Shown here: positions 6,601 to 11,673 of the stretch, piece after piece | How the letters are laid out: each line of letters opens with the position of its first letter | Position numbering within the stretch: the first letter of the stretch is position 1 | Assembly (NCBI GenBank): GCA_017462445.1 | Contig: JAFTRB010000112.1 | Coordinates: 1 to 11,673, forward strand | Length of the DNA stretch: 11,673 nt | Direction: 5' to 3' | Source of the DNA: Clostridia bacterium | Lineage (GTDB): Bacteria; Bacillota_A; Clostridia; Oscillospirales; CAG-272 | The notes under the pieces: generated by a model | What the model was told of the DNA's origin: nothing | Seen by the model: only the letters and a program-made list of their open reading frames with translations | Databases searched by the model: none | Position numbers and translations under genes: made by a program

Positions 6601-9429
6601 GAAGCCGTATTCGGAAAGCTTGGGAATTGATGTAAAGCTTATTTTTCCTGCCTTGGTTGCGTCTGATACTCCGCTTATCTGATAGAGTCTATTGCCGTTA
6701 AGTACCGTCTCTGTCAGGGTAAGGGTGCCATCGGAAGTCTCCTTGACCGTACCAAGCTCCTCTTCCCCGTTCATATCAAGCAATGTGCTTTTTGAAACCT
6801 TTCCGTTTTTGCTTGGGGTGCTGTTATCCCATTCGGCCATATCCTGCCATTCATAGCCAAGCTCGGTGATCTCGCCCACCGACATTTCCTCGATGACTAT
6901 CGCGAGCCTGACGCTTTTGGCATTATTGATGGCGATTGCCAGCTTGCGATAGCCCGAACGGTCCTTGTTTCTCTCGTGAGTGCCTAAGAGATAGTTTTCC
7001 TCTGCCAGCTCGTCCATACCCTCCGAGGCGGTGAGATGGTAGGTATAGCAATCCTCCAGCTCAAAGCGAAGCCCGGAGTCTGTCCGGTCTACTATCGTGA
7101 CACGGATAACGCTCTTGCCATCGTACATATAGGCAACCGTACCGTCAACCGATAAATATACCTCTTGCTGGGTGTGTCCTACCCAGTAGGCATTCTGGGG
7201 ATTTACAAATTCAACCTCATCCTGGATAACCAGGGTGCGCCTGTCATTTGTAAGAAGCATACCGCGATATGCGTAATTTGCGAGGGTGGAATATGCCGAG
7301 GTGTTATCTATTATGGAATATGCGCCATACTTATTGTCCCCGGTCTCAATCATTGCGCCATAGCCGCTGAGCGCCTGTCCGTAGGGGAGAATCCTGTCCT
7401 GGTTGGCAACGAAGAGCGTGTTGTTGCCCTCCGCATTCATCATATAGTATCTGTATCTTGTCGAGCCACTGTTCCAAAAGCCGTAGCAGTTGTAGTTCTC
7501 GGTGCCAAGATCGCAGAACCAGATCGTTCCGCCGTTGTGATATACGAAGGAGCCCGAATCTATCTGACCGTGACCGAGATTGTTTGTGTCTCCGATCATT
7601 CCCGCATATATTGAGCCTGCCTCCCAGGAATCGCGTACGACATAGGCATTGATGCCCTCCATATGGTACTGAAGCTCGGGCTTTGTGTATTCCCCGGTGC
7701 CCTTCCTGTAGAAGATCGTATCCTGTATGCTTGCAGAGCCACTCTTGCCGCTTGCAAGCGCCAGGTGACGAAGCTCTGCCAGGTCGGCATCACCGGTGTA
7801 ATAGCCGACGAAATAGAACCAGGATGTATCCTGAGCGCCGGTAGAGCCTGAATCGTGATAGTTCCAGCCCTTGTAGTCACCGGACTGGGTGTTTATTGCG
7901 TAGTAGCAGGTGCGGTCGAGTCCCCAGGCATCAAGAATGCCAAAGTCATCAAACACACCGGTGTTATAGCCTACGGCGGTAGAAAGGGCCGCTACAAGCT
8001 CGAAAAGATTGTTTGTTCCGTAGGACCAATAGCCGTTGGACTCAATGTAGGAGCCATCCGGAATGTACTGCTTAAGTCCGTGCATCTCAAGTCCGAAAAT
8101 ACACTGGTTAAGCACCGAGGCGGCATAATCCTGATAGGTGTTCATTCCTGTGTGATCGCCAAGCTCGGTGATAAGCATGGATTTTTCGTGGGGTGTGGTG
8201 TTGACATCGGTGTCGATGTATACCTCGCTTGTGGGAGTCAGGTCTCCCATTATTGCCAGCGAGGCTATCGTCATACCCGAGGCGCACACCGCATTCCAGT
8301 TATTGTTTCCTGTATTAAAGCTCCATCCACTATGAGTTTTTACACCGCTGATACAGCGCATCCAGCCCTCGGGAATCGTCTTGGTATAGATGGAATAGTA
8401 GCTGGGTATTACCGCGTGGGTGAAGATGACCTCGGCAATATGGTCAACATCAAGTCCGAGCTCTACCCAGGCATCATACAGCCAGTCAAAGGCTAGCGCG
8501 TAGGGTGCTGCCGCATCTGCGCAGTTAAGGAAGTGTCCCGGTCCCCAGTGCTCCCAATTACCGAGAGCAACCGAGTAATCATACGCAAGCCTTGCATAAT
8601 CCTCTTTTCTCGTGATCTGATAGCCGTAGGCAAGACTCATAATATTGCTTGCGTGGGAGCTTGAGGGGCCTGTTCTTCCACCGATATCGTAGCCGTCATC
8701 ATCCATCCAGGGCATATAGTTCAGGTTTCCCTGCCCCGCTTGCAGCCCCTTGCCTGTGTTTAAGGAGGAATAGGCGCCGTCAATTACATTTGCATAGCTT
8801 TTGTACACCGACTCAGCCGCATTCACACGGTTTGCGATATAGCCCTGCAAAACCTTATCTACATCATCACCCTCACCGAGGTATGTAGCGCGAAGCTCAT
8901 CGAACTTATCCTGATTTGCCAGTATGTAGGGGTGGTCGAGATACTCGCCCTCGCCGGGCTTGAAGGCCTCAACCTTGGAAAGCGAGGAGTCAACATGCTC
9001 GAAGATAAACTTCTGCATTACGGGAATGAGCATCTGGACATTGGGGGCGTCCGCAAAGATGTTTTCCTCCTCGGATACAGCAATAAGTCCCGTTGTGGAA
9101 TAGGATGCAAACAGCACCGGCGAGGGGTAAGCTATCGGCATATCCTCCAGCAATACAGCAGGAAGGCCGTCTATTACGCTTACACCGTTTGCCTCAGGCT
9201 CCTTGCCCAGAGTTGCGCTGAGAGCAGATGCGGGAATATAAACCCTGCCATCCTTCTTGAAGGGAACGGTGGGCAAATCGTAGGTGGTGCTTCCATCCTT
9301 GTCAAGCGAGTTATCCGCCCCAACCTTGAAGAAATAATGTCCGTTGAAGGCATCCGGATCGGTATATATCCCTGCACCCGTGTTAAATAAAACGCCGCGA
9401 TTCGTGTTTGACGCGCTCACCGACAGCAA
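3658..9429 (-). CDS. Giant heparinase II/III-like polysaccharide lyase, downstream part of a gene interrupted by TAG
   Basis: This open frame of 1923 residues continues, without change of frame, the signal-peptide piece at 9442-10209. Residues 50-105 (KKDGRVYIPASALSATLG) resemble the copper-amine-oxidase N-terminal-like domain common in clostridial surface proteins. Residues 160-800 match the heparinase II/III fold: an alpha-helical barrel with GNNNWNAV (374-381), PDGSYIESNGYWSYG (457-471), then LGHGQIDSGSF (618-628) at the start of the beta-rich lyase part. Residues 900-1055 look like a LamG-type beta-sandwich ending LLLDNLRLRLLSDDYD. Residues 1260-1490 are Asn- and short-strand-rich (NLYLNGYKI, FNVYGPGEINS) like a right-handed beta-helix. 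The last 220 residues are mixed. No LPXTG, SLH or C-terminal membrane anchor is visible. The only upstream start is a TTG at 9427-9429 with no ribosome binding site, and the first Met is at residue 97. The substrate is probably an acidic polysaccharide, by inference from the family. The stop is TGA. Confidence 0.8.
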   Translation of the reverse strand: MLSVSASNTNRGVLFNTGAGIYTDPDAFNGHYFFKVGADNSLDKDGSTTYDLPTVPFKKDGRVYIPASALSATLGKEPEANGVSVIDGLPAVLLEDMPIAYPSPVLFASYSTTGLIAVSEEENIFADAPNVQMLIPVMQKFIFEHVDSSLSKVEAFKPGEGEYLDHPYILANQDKFDELRATYLGEGDDVDKVLQGYIANRVNAAESVYKSYANVIDGAYSSLNTGKGLQAGQGNLNYMPWMDDDGYDIGGRTGPSSSHASNIMSLAYGYQITRKEDYARLAYDYSVALGNWEHWGPGHFLNCADAAAPYALAFDWLYDAWVELGLDVDHIAEVIFTHAVIPSYYSIYTKTIPEGWMRCISGVKTHSGWSFNTGNNNWNAVCASGMTIASLAIMGDLTPTSEVYIDTDVNTTPHEKSMLITELGDHTGMNTYQDYAASVLNQCIFGLEMHGLKQYIPDGSYIESNGYWSYGTNNLFELVAALSTAVGYNTGVFDDFGILDAWGLDRTCYYAINTQSGDYKGWNYHDSGSTGAQDTSWFYFVGYYTGDADLAELRHLALASGKSGSASIQDTIFYRKGTGEYTKPELQYHMEGINAYVVRDSWEAGSIYAGMIGDTNNLGHGQIDSGSFVYHNGGTIWFCDLGTENYNCYGFWNSGSTRYRYYMMNAEGNNTLFVANQDRILPYGQALSGYGAMIETGDNKYGAYSIIDNTSAYSTLANYAYRGMLLTNDRRTLVIQDEVEFVNPQNAYWVGHTQQEVYLSVDGTVAYMYDGKSVIRVTIVDRTDSGLRFELEDCYTYHLTASEGMDELAEENYLLGTHERNKDRSGYRKLAIAINNAKSVRLAIVIEEMSVGEITELGYEWQDMAEWDNSTPSKNGKVSKSTLLDMNGEEELGTVKETSDGTLTLTETVLNGNRLYQISGVSDATKAGKISFTSIPKLSEYGFLADRTVVAELDIGAIGGYPDGVELGIGGAGTPIVSFPLAELGVVSDGYTKRITIILRGHEGDFLAFFGDELVAKGSFVNASVEDLSIIISHNGTETGNGALLLDNLRLRLLSDDYDALDIAIDNNSIASWGDRMPIGNTSSSPVARVLVESDIPLADDDTPIVDLVGAAYKAIRQNGSYLAYELYSWEAVESYMKEGVALELLTDNRSYQISVTNPITVYTNGFELNAVSENYIARVDGDTVTYEKGSITVTWVTDSGEVTESYTGSYPASYKGSLPTAIREEKTDTGYAYYVSGGWSTTENGSPISERQMVVTDKNCRFYLVDRLYDGLYVTVKGNTITGYTDTQYFFKTALNTSYDRICLTGNIDYDSTGKSDSTSLGKVVNLYLNGYKIDYASADISDHTFTNYNIFNVYGPGEINSTAASSNLFFQQRGSSIIKDVTINSIRGVTDHRGGYLEFNNCVFNITSNTNAFGATNRNNVNTTEATMPYINLQGCVINMPHSTASQLAFTLTQNARIELGGGTELNTGTPCVLFRLNNNTVGTVAGFDYANSYEHMKAMIGDFKHNCHTIVTVATNDPSGEAYPDMAEKVYLIGGALLSDNSTEINILNGYTIARGNNKVYPYEVVAEEQTALVSWSVGSRSVEETWKTGCVPTPDSEEVKQMLDAELGAGESCVFPDSPVYEDTVIKGTVITEIPIKMNLVLDEDIKARVYIKMVDGVEVTGISLDGEPVKAETVSLDDGSYLAVTVSYGAPNAAAAISTLKVSFKDTAVGIEEAVISKNISTVEYLDKLLSDESIGYELRTLLASTLGYLRQSYIYSDSADCVEYDYLDSVYNKYCDYMRVSAANRVEGDMSGAAAAIDGAALVLRDEPVLRFYIKDGYGGNITLSYIDNSGKEITHSYNEENFVFVSDANGEMQRAVDLDIKLVDFLADIRITTDKGEASYSIYTYYSAIASDYGSELQMLNSLIAYIESVRQYAAI

Positions 9430-9441
9430 AGACTCATAGTC

Positions 9442-9444
9442 CTA
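9442..9444 (-). other. In-frame TAG joining the two parts of the giant secreted protein
   Basis: The frame reads ACC TCG TAG GAC TAT GAG TCT TTG on the minus strand. The start at 10209 and the stop at 3658 are in the same frame, giving 2183 residues if the TAG is read through. The codons around it align with LamG-like repeat 2: S-TAG-D-Y-E-S-L here against S1055-D-D-Y-D-A-L. A single change from GAG (Glu) would produce TAG. The other complete stops seen in the window are TAA (six genes) or TGA (one). Possible explanations are a recent nonsense mutation, a sequencing or assembly error, readthrough or suppression. Confidence 0.85.
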
Positions 9445-10209
9445 CGAGGTAGAGGTGAAAATAAGGAGATCGTCAAGATCCCACTCCAGTCCCGTGCCTC
9501 CCGAAACCTGGAAGCGGAAGTAGCAGGGGCGAGCATCATAGCCCTTGCTCACCGTTGTCAAGGTATTTACGGGGGTACTGTCCCCCTCATAAAAGGCGGA
9601 CGCCGTGACATTGGTCTTGTCGGTCCAGGTATATATAACAGCAACATCCTTAAAGCTGCTTGCGGAATATTTGTTACCTGTATCAAGCAGGCCGAGCGCC
9701 GCCTCATAGCCGCCCGCGGCGGTCCTTCTGCCAAGAGTGGCAAGGGTGAACATATTCGCGCCATAGCCCAGCGGCTCGCCATCCGAGCCTATAATATCCG
9801 CTCCGTTATGATAGTCATAGGGACGATATGCAACAGCGGTGCGGGAGGAGCCGCTCACATCATCCGTCTTGATCTTGAACCTGACAACAAGACTCCCCTT
9901 ATCCGGCAGATACGGGCTGATATTTATGTTGAAATGGCCGTGATTTGTGGCTTCTTGGCTGTCTGCAACCCAGTGCATATAGGTGTTGCCACCGTCCCTC
10001 TCCAGCTTTATCGTGTTTCCGGCATACTGAACGCCGGAGGAAAAGCCGTTGTTTACTACGGTATTGTCCTCAAAATCACGGTTGAGAAGCAGTAAATCAA
10101 TATCTGCCGCTTTAGTCTCGCCCTCGGCGCTTATGACTACCACCGATGACAGAACAATGGACAGACAAACAAAAAGCAGACCGATTTTCTTAAATAACAG
10201 TTTTAGCAT
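9442..10209 (-). CDS. Secreted LamG-like N-terminal part of the giant lyase, ended by TAG
   Basis: The 255-residue piece starts with a clear signal peptide: KK at 7-8, a hydrophobic core at 9-26 and a likely cleavage after VISA (residue 28). The mature part from about 38 to 253 looks like a LamG/concanavalin-type beta-sandwich, with DFEDNTVVNNGF near the start, GSLVVRFKIKTDD in the middle and the closing strand WDLDDLLIFTS at 243-253. Such domains usually bind glycans. The ATG has GGGGAG 5 bases upstream and a good promoter at 10240-10268, so this piece should be expressed and exported. It ends at the TAG at 9442-9444; the same frame continues for 1927 more codons. It could be a truncated product or the N-terminus of a 2183-residue protein. 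I favour the second as the ancestral state. Confidence 0.85.
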   Translation of the reverse strand: MLKLLFKKIGLLFVCLSIVLSSVVVISAEGETKAADIDLLLLNRDFEDNTVVNNGFSSGVQYAGNTIKLERDGGNTYMHWVADSQEATNHGHFNINISPYLPDKGSLVVRFKIKTDDVSGSSRTAVAYRPYDYHNGADIIGSDGEPLGYGANMFTLATLGRRTAAGGYEAALGLLDTGNKYSASSFKDVAVIYTWTDKTNVTASAFYEGDSTPVNTLTTVSKGYDARPCYFRFQVSGGTGLEWDLDDLLIFTSTS

Positions 10210-10239
10210 AGCATCTCCCCAAAAATTTTTTTCGGATAT

Positions 10240-10268
10240 ATTTTAATCCTTTACCGTTGCAAAGTCAA
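10240..10268 (-). promoter_or_regulatory. Predicted sigma-A-type promoter of the giant secreted-lyase gene
   Basis: TTGACT (10263-10268, 5 of 6 consensus) and TAAAAT (10240-10245, 5 of 6) are separated by exactly 17 bases. The start codon is 30 bases downstream of the -10 box, leaving a short leader of about 20-25 bases that contains the GGGGAG ribosome binding site at 10215-10220. This suggests active transcription of the split gene. Confidence 0.78.
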
Positions 10269-10295
10269 ACATCTTTTTATTAATAATAAAATTTA

Positions 10296-10330
10296 ACAAA
10301 ATATTTTCGGCAAAATATACAAAATATTTT
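10296..10330. repeat. Palindromic direct repeats upstream of the giant gene's promoter
   Basis: ACAAAATATTTT occurs at 10296-10307 and again at 10319-10330, spaced 23 bases start to start (about two helical turns). Each copy contains the palindrome AAAATATTTT. A partial copy (CAAAATATA, 10311-10319) lies between them. They end 28 bases upstream of the -35 box, where an activator or A-tract UP-type element could act. Chance repeats in A/T-rich DNA are possible. Confidence 0.45.
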
Positions 10331-10363
10331 GACTATACTTGGCAATCTGCCCAATTCTCTTAT

Positions 10364-10390
10364 AAAAATCCACCCGACCGAATGGGTGAT
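10364..10390 (-). terminator. Weak second terminator-like hairpin in the rpiB to giant-gene gap
   Basis: On the minus strand ATCACCC pairs with GGGTG(G)AT around an 8-base loop with one bulged base, followed by TTTTT. The stem is short (7 pairs), so the call is tentative. It may catch readthrough from the stronger rpiB terminator about 90 bases earlier, or end a small transcript starting between the two. Confidence 0.35.
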
Positions 10391-10481
10391 GCTCTTGGCG
10401 GAGAATTACGAAAACACCTCTAAATACGACCGTCGCGTTTGTCCCCTCAAGCGCTTTCCGGTGCGGCAAAAAGCTTATAAC

Positions 10482-10529
10482 AAAAAAAGAGATAACAAAT
10501 CGGTTATCAGCCGGAAATGTTATCTCTTT
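10482..10529 (-). terminator. Intrinsic terminator after rpiB
   Basis: AGAGATAACA and TGTTATCTCT form a perfect 10-pair stem (arms 10488-10497 and 10518-10527), extendable by A-T pairs. On the minus strand the stem is followed by TTTTTTT (10482-10488). The 20-base loop contains a second GATAAC (10503-10508) that could pair with the same downstream GTTATC to make a shorter hairpin before the same T-run, so termination should occur with either fold. It starts 21 bases after the rpiB stop. Confidence 0.9.
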
Positions 10530-10549
10530 CGTACTGTTAAAATACAAGC

Positions 10550-11188
10550 TTATGCAAGAAGCTTTCTTACGCACTCAGCGATGCGCTCGCACTTGCAGTT
10601 TGCGAAGAAATACTCCTGGAACTTAGGACCTGCGATAGCGCCCTTAACAAGCTCGCGGTCGAGGTTCTCGAGAATGTAGACGATATCGTTGTGAGTAACC
10701 TTTTTGACCTCGTCAAGAATTTTCTTGTTTCTCTGCTCGGGAACAGCTCTCTCACGGGGATAGCCAAGTCCCCACTCGCTTACAAAGAGCTTCTCGAATA
10801 CATACTGAAGGTTAAGCTCGCAGCCCCAGCCCCAGCCCTTTGCAAAGGGCATTGCGATTGCGTTACCGTTGTTGACCTGGGTGAACTGATATGCGTCGGT
10901 AGGATCAACAACATGGCCGCAGAGAACGCCGGGGAAGGCGTTACAAGCAAGCATTGCGCCCTCGCCTGTGCCGCAGCCTGTGATTACAAGATCGCAAGCA
11001 CCGGAGTTAAGAAGGATAGCGGAGAGGATACCGATCTGAACATAGGTAAGCTGCTCCTTGTCCTCCGCGGAGTACATACCGTAGTTAAATACCTCGTGAC
11101 CGAGGGGCTCTACAACACTCTTCAGGGTGTCATAGATGAGGGCGTTCTTAGCCGCCTGGCTGTTTTCGTTGATAAGTGCAATTTTCAT
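10550..11188 (-). CDS. Divergent RpiB/LacA/LacB-family sugar-phosphate isomerase
   Basis: The 212-residue product begins MKIALINENS and has the family core CDLVITGCGTGEGAML (65-80) followed by GVLCGHVVDPTDAYQFTQVN and NGNAIAMP. The Cys-Gly-Thr-Gly loop at 72-75 corresponds to the active-site loop of ribose-5-phosphate isomerase B (catalytic Cys in E. coli RpiB). It differs from standard RpiB: it is about 60 residues longer, the extra part (about 140-212) being helical and charged. The N-terminal SDHAG motif carrying a substrate-binding His is replaced by NENSQ. It may isomerise another sugar phosphate, so rpiB is not given as a firm symbol. The start ATG has AAGGA 9 bases upstream. It lies 32 bases after the aspS stop with no terminator between, so the two are probably co-transcribed. 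A strong terminator follows. Confidence 0.85.
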   Translation of the reverse strand: MKIALINENSQAAKNALIYDTLKSVVEPLGHEVFNYGMYSAEDKEQLTYVQIGILSAILLNSGACDLVITGCGTGEGAMLACNAFPGVLCGHVVDPTDAYQFTQVNNGNAIAMPFAKGWGWGCELNLQYVFEKLFVSEWGLGYPRERAVPEQRNKKILDEVKKVTHNDIVYILENLDRELVKGAIAGPKFQEYFFANCKCERIAECVRKLLA

Positions 11189-11220
11189 TTGTCTAATTCC
11201 TTTTTATTTATTATTTTCGA

Positions 11221-11673
11221 TTACGGTGTCAGTCTGTTAGGACCGCGGAAGAGGAACTGAACCTCCTTGATGGAAAGACCGAGGAAGAGCATTGTAAGGC
11301 GGTCGATGCCAAGGCCGAAGCCTCCGTGGGGAGGACAGCCGTACTTGAAGAAGTCAAGGTAGAACTTAACATCCTCGGCAAGCCCCTTCTCCTCCGCCTG
11401 CGCCTTAAGAACATCATATCTGTGCTCACGCTGTGCGCCTGTGGTAATCTCTACGCCGCGCCATATAAGGTCATAGCCCTGGGGAACGCCGTTCTCATCA
11501 CGCATATGGTAGAAGGCGCGCTCCTTGGCGTCATAGTCGGTAACAAAGAGAAATTCGTGACCGAACATATCAAGGGAAAGCTGCTTACACATTCTCTCTG
11601 CCTCGGTGGTGAGATCGCCCTTAAGCTCGTCGGGAACCTTGTAGCCGTATCTTTCCTCAAGCTCGCGGTAAAC
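11221..11673 (-). CDS. aspS: Archaeal-type aspartyl-tRNA synthetase, C-terminal 150 residues, 5' part outside window
   Basis: The visible 150 residues are the C-terminal half of a class II aminoacyl-tRNA synthetase catalytic domain. They show FLFVTDYDAKERAFYHM, then WRGVEITTGAQREHRYD and the class II motif 3 PPHGGFGLGIDRLTM, ending GPNRLTP. This pattern fits the archaeal-type AspRS found in many Clostridia, annotated as aspartate--tRNA(Asn) ligase, which lacks the long bacterial insertion domain. Such enzymes are often nondiscriminating and make Asp-tRNA(Asn) for GatCAB. An AsnRS of the same subclass is less likely but cannot be excluded without the N-terminal half. The stop is TAA at 11221-11223, and the isomerase gene follows 32 bases later. 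Confidence 0.88.
   Translation of the reverse strand, partial: VYRELEERYGYKVPDELKGDLTTEAERMCKQLSLDMFGHEFLFVTDYDAKERAFYHMRDENGVPQGYDLIWRGVEITTGAQREHRYDVLKAQAEEKGLAEDVKFYLDFFKYGCPPHGGFGLGIDRLTMLFLGLSIKEVQFLFRGPNRLTP

Larger units (their letters stand above)
10210..10549. other. 340-base noncoding gap between rpiB and the giant gene
   Basis: This A/T-rich stretch holds, in the direction of transcription, the rpiB terminator (10482-10529), about 90 bases with no recognisable content, a weak hairpin (10364-10390), a palindromic direct repeat (10296-10330) and the promoter of the giant gene. A 93-codon open frame crosses it on the minus strand (10293-10574), but it overlaps the end of rpiB, has no family resemblance and no good start signal, so it is not called a gene. 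Confidence 0.7.

Noticed and set aside
7855..8496. A 213-codon plus-strand open frame, with other plus-strand frames at 7165-7614 and 5671-6284
   Set aside because: All lie opposite the lyase region with its recognisable motifs and show no independent domain or start signal.
9442..9444. Pyrrolysine at the TAG
   Set aside because: Known pyrrolysine proteins are mainly methylamine methyltransferases. Nothing in this lyase or its surroundings suggests a pyl system, and the internal repeat points to an acidic residue.
10293..10574. A 93-codon minus-strand frame in the rpiB to giant-gene gap
   Set aside because: It overlaps the rpiB 3' end, runs through the terminator and has no recognisable family or start signal.
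10691..11260. A 189-codon plus-strand open frame
   Set aside because: It lies opposite the isomerase gene, which has family motifs, a ribosome binding site and a terminator.
1..11673. CRISPR arrays, tRNA or rRNA genes, insertion sequences, phage or defence genes
   Set aside because: I looked for regular spaced repeats, transposase motifs, terminal inverted repeats and RNA gene signatures and saw none; the repeats present are single hairpins or one pair of short operator-like repeats.

Overview
All genes in this window lie on the minus strand, so transcription runs from high to low coordinates. The window looks like a chromosomal piece of an uncultured Gram-positive anaerobe, most likely a gut-type clostridium (Firmicutes/Bacillota). 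The reasons are RemA next to YicC (a typical Firmicutes pair), strong AGGAGG-type ribosome binding sites, an archaeal-type (nondiscriminating-like) aspartyl-tRNA synthetase of the kind common in Clostridia, and a very large secreted polysaccharide-lyase-like protein. The genus cannot be read from the sequence.

Layout in the direction of transcription. Bases 11673-10550 hold the 3' end of aspS and a divergent RpiB/LacAB-family isomerase gene, closed by a clear intrinsic terminator. Bases 10549-10210 are a 340-base noncoding gap with a second weak hairpin, a palindromic direct repeat and a good sigma-A-type promoter. Bases 10209-3658 are one continuous reading frame of 2183 codons for a secreted heparinase II/III-like enzyme with LamG-like and beta-helix-like regions. 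A single in-frame TAG at 9442-9444 splits this frame into a 255-residue signal-peptide piece and a 1923-residue piece with no credible start of its own. Bases 3657-3568 carry two tandem inverted repeats. Bases 3567-1729 hold trhA (hemolysin III/PAQR family) and a PAP2-family phosphatase gene, 9 bases apart and followed by a strong terminator. Bases 1603-1 hold a promoter and a tight nrdR-yicC-remA operon. nrdR and yicC overlap by 8 bases, yicC and remA are 9 bases apart, and remA runs out of the window.

Most of the window is ordinary housekeeping: dNTP synthesis control, RNA processing, a matrix-gene regulator, membrane lipid metabolism, tRNA charging and sugar-phosphate metabolism. The accessory part is the giant secreted lyase, which should act outside the cell on an acidic polysaccharide. 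The observation most worth following up is its lone amber codon. Promoter, ribosome binding site and signal peptide are intact upstream, 1923 clean codons follow, and an internal LamG-like repeat in the same protein shows what residue the TAG replaces. I found no CRISPR array, tRNA, rRNA, insertion sequence or recognisable new defence or mobile system.
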